Source: DASXRA01 sp036506155 (GTDB taxonomy: Bacteria; Actinomycetota; Actinomycetes; Mycobacteriales; Jatrophihabitantaceae). From it: a stretch of 64,000 bases of DNA. The stretch spans positions 180,374 to 244,373 of the forward strand of contig DASXSF010000108.1 of the NCBI GenBank assembly GCA_036506155.1, written 5' to 3'. Shown here in pieces: positions 61,114 through 64,000 of the stretch. Numbering within the stretch: the stretch's first letter is position 1; the number at the start of each line of letters is the position of its first letter. The notes below the pieces were generated by a model. The model saw nothing but the letters and a program-made list of their open reading frames with translations. It was not told where the DNA came from and made no database searches. The position numbers and the translations under genes are program-made.

Positions 61114-62534
61114 GTCCGGTCCGCGACGTGCCCGACGCCGGGGGCTTGACGACGACCGAGCGTGACGACGTCGAGCCGCTGCTGCTACCGATCGGTCACT
61201 ACGTCGGTGCGGTCTATCAGGACGGTCAGCGGGGCGTTCGGCGGCAGGTGCGACGTGGTACGACGTTCCATGACCTGACAGATGATCAGTTCGCCATATG
61301 GTCCGCCGCGCACGGCACGCAAGAGGCGGTCCGGGCCGATTCGGCGTGGCAACGACGAGCGGTCGAACAGCACCCGCAGGTGGCAGGCTTGGCCGGCGCC
61401 GGCGGGCTGATCGACGAGATGCTCGATATCGGGTTGTTGGCAGAGGTGACGCCGGGTCGGGATCAGGTACTCGAGTTCGCCCGATCTCATCGGCTGGTTC
61501 CGCTGATGCTGGGCCTGGGCAACAGCCCCGACGACGCCGACATGTTCGATATCGGCTTCTTGCATCAGCCGGTCTTGTCCGTGTCGTACCCGATCTATGA
61601 CCTGTGGCAGTGGTCGACGATGGACGACTCGGTGTGGGCCACCTGCGAGAACGCCGCCGACGTGGCGGAGCGCTCGGGATACACGAATCCCGCCTATACC
61701 GATCCGACCAGACTGCTCAGCGGCCTGCTGCGCTCGCTGCACGCCCTGTTGGTCGCCGGCGCCGCCTATCTCGACATCGGCTTCCGGCTCAACTGGCCCG
61801 AGGTTGCGGCGGCAGATACGACCCGAGGTCGGGTCCGCGAGACTGTCGGCTATTCCCACCGTGGCGAACCGCTGATCCTGCCGATCGGCCACTATCTGGG
61901 GGCTCATGTCCCCCGGTCCGGCGCCGACGCCGACTTCCACGCCGTCCGCATCGGCTGGGAGACCTACAAGCTGGAGGGCAACGGCCAGCTCGCGGTCTGG
62001 GCGCTCGCCCATGGTCTGCCGACCACGGGCAGCGACGAGGAACCTCCCTGGACGCGCTCGAGCGTCGAAGGAGCCGCGCGCGTCGGAGGTATTCCGAACG
62101 TCGCCACCACCTTGTTCGACCTCATCTCCCGCGATCTGCTGATCGAGGTCAGGCCGGGCACCCCGGAAGCGGTGGCGTTCGCCCAGGCGTACCGCACCCG
62201 TTCGCTGCTGGTCGGCCTCGGCAACACCGCCGACGAGCCGACGCTCTACGGGCTCGGGGCGTCGGAGAGCGCGCCGCCGGTGATCAAGGTGCCGATCCTT
62301 GCCTACGAGCTGTGGACCTGGGGCCACGCCTGCGACAGCCTGTGGCAGACGTGTCACGTGCTCGCTGCCGCCGGTGATCCGGCGGACCCTGACCGCAGAG
62401 ATCCGCAGCGCGTGCTCACCAGATGCCTGTCGGCAATCCGGCTGCTCTTGGCATGCGGTGCGATCTACCTCGATGAAGCCCGAGAAGACCCCGCAGACGA
62501 GCAGCTGCCGAGCACGGGGGCGTCACCCGCCTGA
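61110..62534 (+). CDS. Duplicated-domain protein after the giant effector, candidate immunity protein
   Basis: A 474-residue cytosolic protein made of two similar halves: EPLLLPIGHYVGAVY, DDQFAIWSAAHGT, GLIDEMLDIGLLAEV, LGLGNSPDDADMFDIG, YDLWQWSTMDDSVW in the first, and EPLILPIGHYLGAHV, NGQLAVWALAHGL, TTLFDLISRDLLIEV, VGLGNTADEPTLYGLG, YELWTWGHACDSLW in the second. The GTG start overlaps the giant gene's stop (GTGA), so the two are translationally coupled, the usual setting of a toxin-immunity pair. No signal or membrane segment is present. The family is not recognised; an alternative is a chaperone for the giant protein. Confidence 0.75.
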   Translation: MSPVRDVPDAGGLTTTERDDVEPLLLPIGHYVGAVYQDGQRGVRRQVRRGTTFHDLTDDQFAIWSAAHGTQEAVRADSAWQRRAVEQHPQVAGLAGAGGLIDEMLDIGLLAEVTPGRDQVLEFARSHRLVPLMLGLGNSPDDADMFDIGFLHQPVLSVSYPIYDLWQWSTMDDSVWATCENAADVAERSGYTNPAYTDPTRLLSGLLRSLHALLVAGAAYLDIGFRLNWPEVAAADTTRGRVRETVGYSHRGEPLILPIGHYLGAHVPRSGADADFHAVRIGWETYKLEGNGQLAVWALAHGLPTTGSDEEPPWTRSSVEGAARVGGIPNVATTLFDLISRDLLIEVRPGTPEAVAFAQAYRTRSLLVGLGNTADEPTLYGLGASESAPPVIKVPILAYELWTWGHACDSLWQTCHVLAAAGDPADPDRRDPQRVLTRCLSAIRLLLACGAIYLDEAREDPADEQLPSTGASPA

Positions 62535-62551
62535 CGACCCCGCGCTTCGGC

Positions 62552-62580
62552 TTCAAGGTTCGAGCGGCACGCATTACGAT
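62552..62580 (+). promoter_or_regulatory. Predicted promoter of the LacI-family gene
   Basis: TTCAAG (62552-62557) and TACGAT (62575-62580) with a 17-base spacer. The -35 box is weak alone, but the arrangement matches the promoter at 63732: optimal spacing and an operator starting within three bases of the -10 box. This supports autoregulation. Confidence 0.45.
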
Positions 62581-62582
62581 CA

Positions 62583-62596
62583 TCGAATCGGTTCGA
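62583..62596. promoter_or_regulatory. LacI-type operator before the regulator gene
   Basis: TCGAATCGGTTCGA is a 14-bp palindrome with a CG centre and one mismatch. The LacI-family usual site is a palindrome of this length and centre. Similar sequences stand before the sugar-binding protein gene at 63764-63790. Confidence 0.6.
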
Positions 62597-62631
62597 CCAG
62601 ACCGGGGAGTTGCTGTCTCGAGGAGGGTGCC

Positions 62632-63705
62632 GTGGCCACGCTCGCGGACGTTGCACGCGCGGCCGGAGTGTCCCCGAGCACCGTGTCATACGTGCTGACC
62701 GGTAATCGGCCGATATCGGCGGCGACGCGCGAGCGGATCGAGCAAGCAATGCAGGAGCTGGGTTACACGCCCAATCCTTTTGCGCGCGGTCTGAGAGCGA
62801 AATCGGCAAAGATCATTGCGATGTCGTGCCCCATCGCTGGGACCGGGATGCCCGGCCTTACCTTGCTCGAATACGTGATGTCCGCGTCGCAGCGTGCGCA
62901 GGAGCGTGGCTATCACCTGCTGCTGTGGACCACCCCGACCGACACCGTCGACGGGCTAGCCCAGCTGGCCGGGCAGGGACTGGTCGACGGTGTGGTCGTC
63001 ATGGAAGTCCGGATGCATGATCCGCGGATCAAGGTGCTGACCGATGCTTGCCTTCCGTTCGTATTGATCGGGCGCAATGCGGACCCGGCGGGACTCGATT
63101 TCATCGACACGGACTTCGATCAGTGCGCCGAGCTGGCCGTCAACCATCTCGTCGAACTCGGTCATCGCCGCCTCGGGGTCGTGACCGACTTGAGCAGCCG
63201 TGCTGCGGGCGGCCGAGGTGCATCTGTTCGTTTCATGGCGGCGGTGCGACGGGCCGCATCTCAGGTCGGTGCACGACTGACCACGGTGCGCTGCGAGCCG
63301 TCGACCGACGCCGGCCGACGCACGTTCCGGGCCCTCGTCGCAAAGGATCCCCAGATGACCGCAGTGCTTGTGGCGAACATCGACACTACGAGCGGGATCA
63401 TGGCAGCCGCATTCGATGCAGGCCTGCGGATCTCCGAGGACCTCTCGGTGATGGGTCTGATCATGGCCCCCAACCAGGCCCAGCTGACCGTACCTGCGCT
63501 CACGGCGGTCAGTCCCCCGATCAGCGAGATGGGAAGGTCGGCCGTCGATCAGCTGATTAACCGGATCGAGGGAAAGAGCAGTGACATTGGCCAGTGGCTG
63601 TTCCAGGGAGAGCTCGAACTCCGAGAGACCACAGGGCCGGCCAAGCGTGGACGAGGGGCGCACGTAACCATCGGTGCGCCGCGGAGCACCGCGCGGCTGC
63701 GCTGA
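62632..63705 (+). CDS. LacI-family transcriptional regulator
   Basis: A 357-residue repressor. The N-terminal helix-turn-helix and hinge helix are canonical (ATLADVARAAGVSPSTVSYV, LTGNRPISAATRERIEQAMQ, LGYTPNPFARGLRAKS), followed by a periplasmic-binding-protein-like sensor domain (QGLVDGVVVMEV, LPFVLIGRN, DFIDTDFDQCAELAVNHLVE, LGHRRLGVVTDL, ISEDLSVMGL, PPISEMGRSAVDQLI). GTG at 62632 follows AGGAGG by five bases and gives the standard family start; an in-frame extension into the upstream gene is rejected. It precedes a sugar-binding lipoprotein gene with matching operators, so it should control uptake of a sugar, whose nature is not visible, as well as itself. Confidence 0.93.
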   Translation: MATLADVARAAGVSPSTVSYVLTGNRPISAATRERIEQAMQELGYTPNPFARGLRAKSAKIIAMSCPIAGTGMPGLTLLEYVMSASQRAQERGYHLLLWTTPTDTVDGLAQLAGQGLVDGVVVMEVRMHDPRIKVLTDACLPFVLIGRNADPAGLDFIDTDFDQCAELAVNHLVELGHRRLGVVTDLSSRAAGGRGASVRFMAAVRRAASQVGARLTTVRCEPSTDAGRRTFRALVAKDPQMTAVLVANIDTTSGIMAAAFDAGLRISEDLSVMGLIMAPNQAQLTVPALTAVSPPISEMGRSAVDQLINRIEGKSSDIGQWLFQGELELRETTGPAKRGRGAHVTIGAPRSTARLR

Positions 63706-63731
63706 ATCCAACGGCAACCCGGCGCATCCTA

Positions 63732-63760
63732 TTGACACTGCCCGTGTTGCGTCCTAGGTT
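63732..63760 (+). promoter_or_regulatory. Strong predicted promoter of the sugar-binding protein gene
   Basis: A perfect -35 box TTGACA (63732-63737), 17-base spacer and -10 box TAGGTT (63755-63760), the best promoter in the window. It lies just after the LacI-family gene and about 93 bases before the lipoprotein gene's ATG. Confidence 0.7.
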
Positions 63761-63763
63761 TCA

Positions 63764-63790
63764 TCGAAACGATTCGTCGAATCAATTCGA
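63764..63790. promoter_or_regulatory. Tandem LacI-type operators
   Basis: TCGAAACGATTCGT (63764-63777) and TCGAATCAATTCGA (63777-63790) follow each other, sharing one base. Both resemble the site at 62583-62596 (TCGAATCGGTTCGA). They cover the expected transcription start of the promoter at 63732, a classical blocking position. Confidence 0.6.
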
Positions 63791-63853
63791 TTACCGCCTC
63801 AGGGGCGGCCGTCTAGCCGCCCTCGGCCCGATGGGAAAGAGGGGCGCCAAAAA

Positions 63854-64000
63854 ATGCAGTACCGCAGACTCCTGGCGATCGTTGTGGCCGCGGTGTTGAC
63901 CGTGGCGGTGGCCGCTGGTTGTAGTTCGAGTAAGAAGAGTGGTGGGGGTGGCCGTGGTCCGATCACGTTCGTGACGGGCAAGGACACCAGTGGGGTGTGG
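63854..64000 (+). CDS. Sugar ABC transporter substrate-binding lipoprotein (partial, N-terminus)
   Basis: The first 49 codons of a lipoprotein: basic start, hydrophobic stretch, lipobox AVAAGC, then a Ser/Lys/Gly-rich linker and ITFVTGKDTSGVW, which resembles the start of the mature domain in family 1 solute-binding proteins for oligosaccharides. GAGGGG lies about 10 bases before the ATG. The codons after the lipobox (GGT, AGT, AAG, GGG) are less G+C-rich at third position than the rest of the window. Its promoter and twin operators indicate control by the LacI-family protein encoded directly upstream. The rest of the gene and the transporter lie beyond the window. Confidence 0.8.
   Translation, partial: MQYRRLLAIVVAAVLTVAVAAGCSSSKKSGGGGRGPITFVTGKDTSGVW

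Noticed and set aside
57364..59487. 707-codon open frame on the minus strand
   Set aside because: Opposite zincin module 3, which is conserved with modules 1 and 2, so the plus strand is the coding one.
62299..62631. N-terminal extension of the LacI-family gene into the preceding gene
   Set aside because: The HTH starts directly at GTG 62632 with AGGAGG five bases upstream; the extension only shadows the upstream gene.

Overview
High-G+C actinobacterial chromosome: nearly all third codon positions are G or C, GTG starts are common, and the core is a complete type VII (ESX) secretion locus. The ESX proteins look like those of a non-mycobacterial actinobacterium; genus cannot be told from sequence alone. 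No tRNA, rRNA, CRISPR array or insertion sequence was seen, and no gene-free stretch exceeds about 300 bases.

Layout. (1) 1-5883: sugar-acid catabolism. A partial sugar-binding lipoprotein gene overlaps L-fuconate dehydratase (fucD). A FadR-type GntR regulator is transcribed divergently, and a 49-bp nested palindrome between them contains the predicted fucD promoter. Converging on the regulator are D-mannonate dehydratase (manD) and a mannitol-dehydrogenase-family fructuronate reductase (uxuB-like), overlapping by four bases. (2) 6069-24398: the ESX machine. A beta-helix/AAA+ fusion related to EccA, two small cytosolic proteins (one SseB-like), a leftward run eccC, helical protein, Pro-rich protein, eccE, EccE-C-terminal-like protein; a rightward run eccD, eccB and two WXG100 genes; then mycosin (mycP) leftward, and a YbaB/EbfC-like plus WXG100-like pair rightward. 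(3) 24559-61113: one continuous reading frame of 12,184 codons, followed with a GTGA overlap by a duplicated-domain protein that is a candidate immunity factor. (4) 62552-64000: a LacI-family regulator and the start of a sugar-binding lipoprotein gene, each preceded by a promoter with the same palindromic operator just downstream of the -10.

The giant reading frame is the centre of interest. It starts with a CpnT-like WXG100-fold secretion module and a membrane hairpin, then ten octapeptide repeats, Pro/Thr-rich linkers, a SecA-like DEAD motor with all main motifs, a threefold long repeat, eight or so membrane segments, a GT-B glycosyltransferase with starch-synthase motifs, three HExxH...E zincin modules with matching ligand spacing, and a GNAT-like C-terminus. 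It reads as a polymorphic, multi-enzyme T7SS effector. At 30065-30355 the coding signal clearly switches frame and ends in a stop, so the locus may really be two or three genes (about 24559-30100, 30065-30355, 30364-61113) or may use frameshifting.

Working model (inference): EccB/C/D/E and MycP export the Esx pairs and the giant protein; the AAA+ fusion, SseB-like and YbaB-like proteins act as cytosolic helpers; the downstream gene protects the producer.
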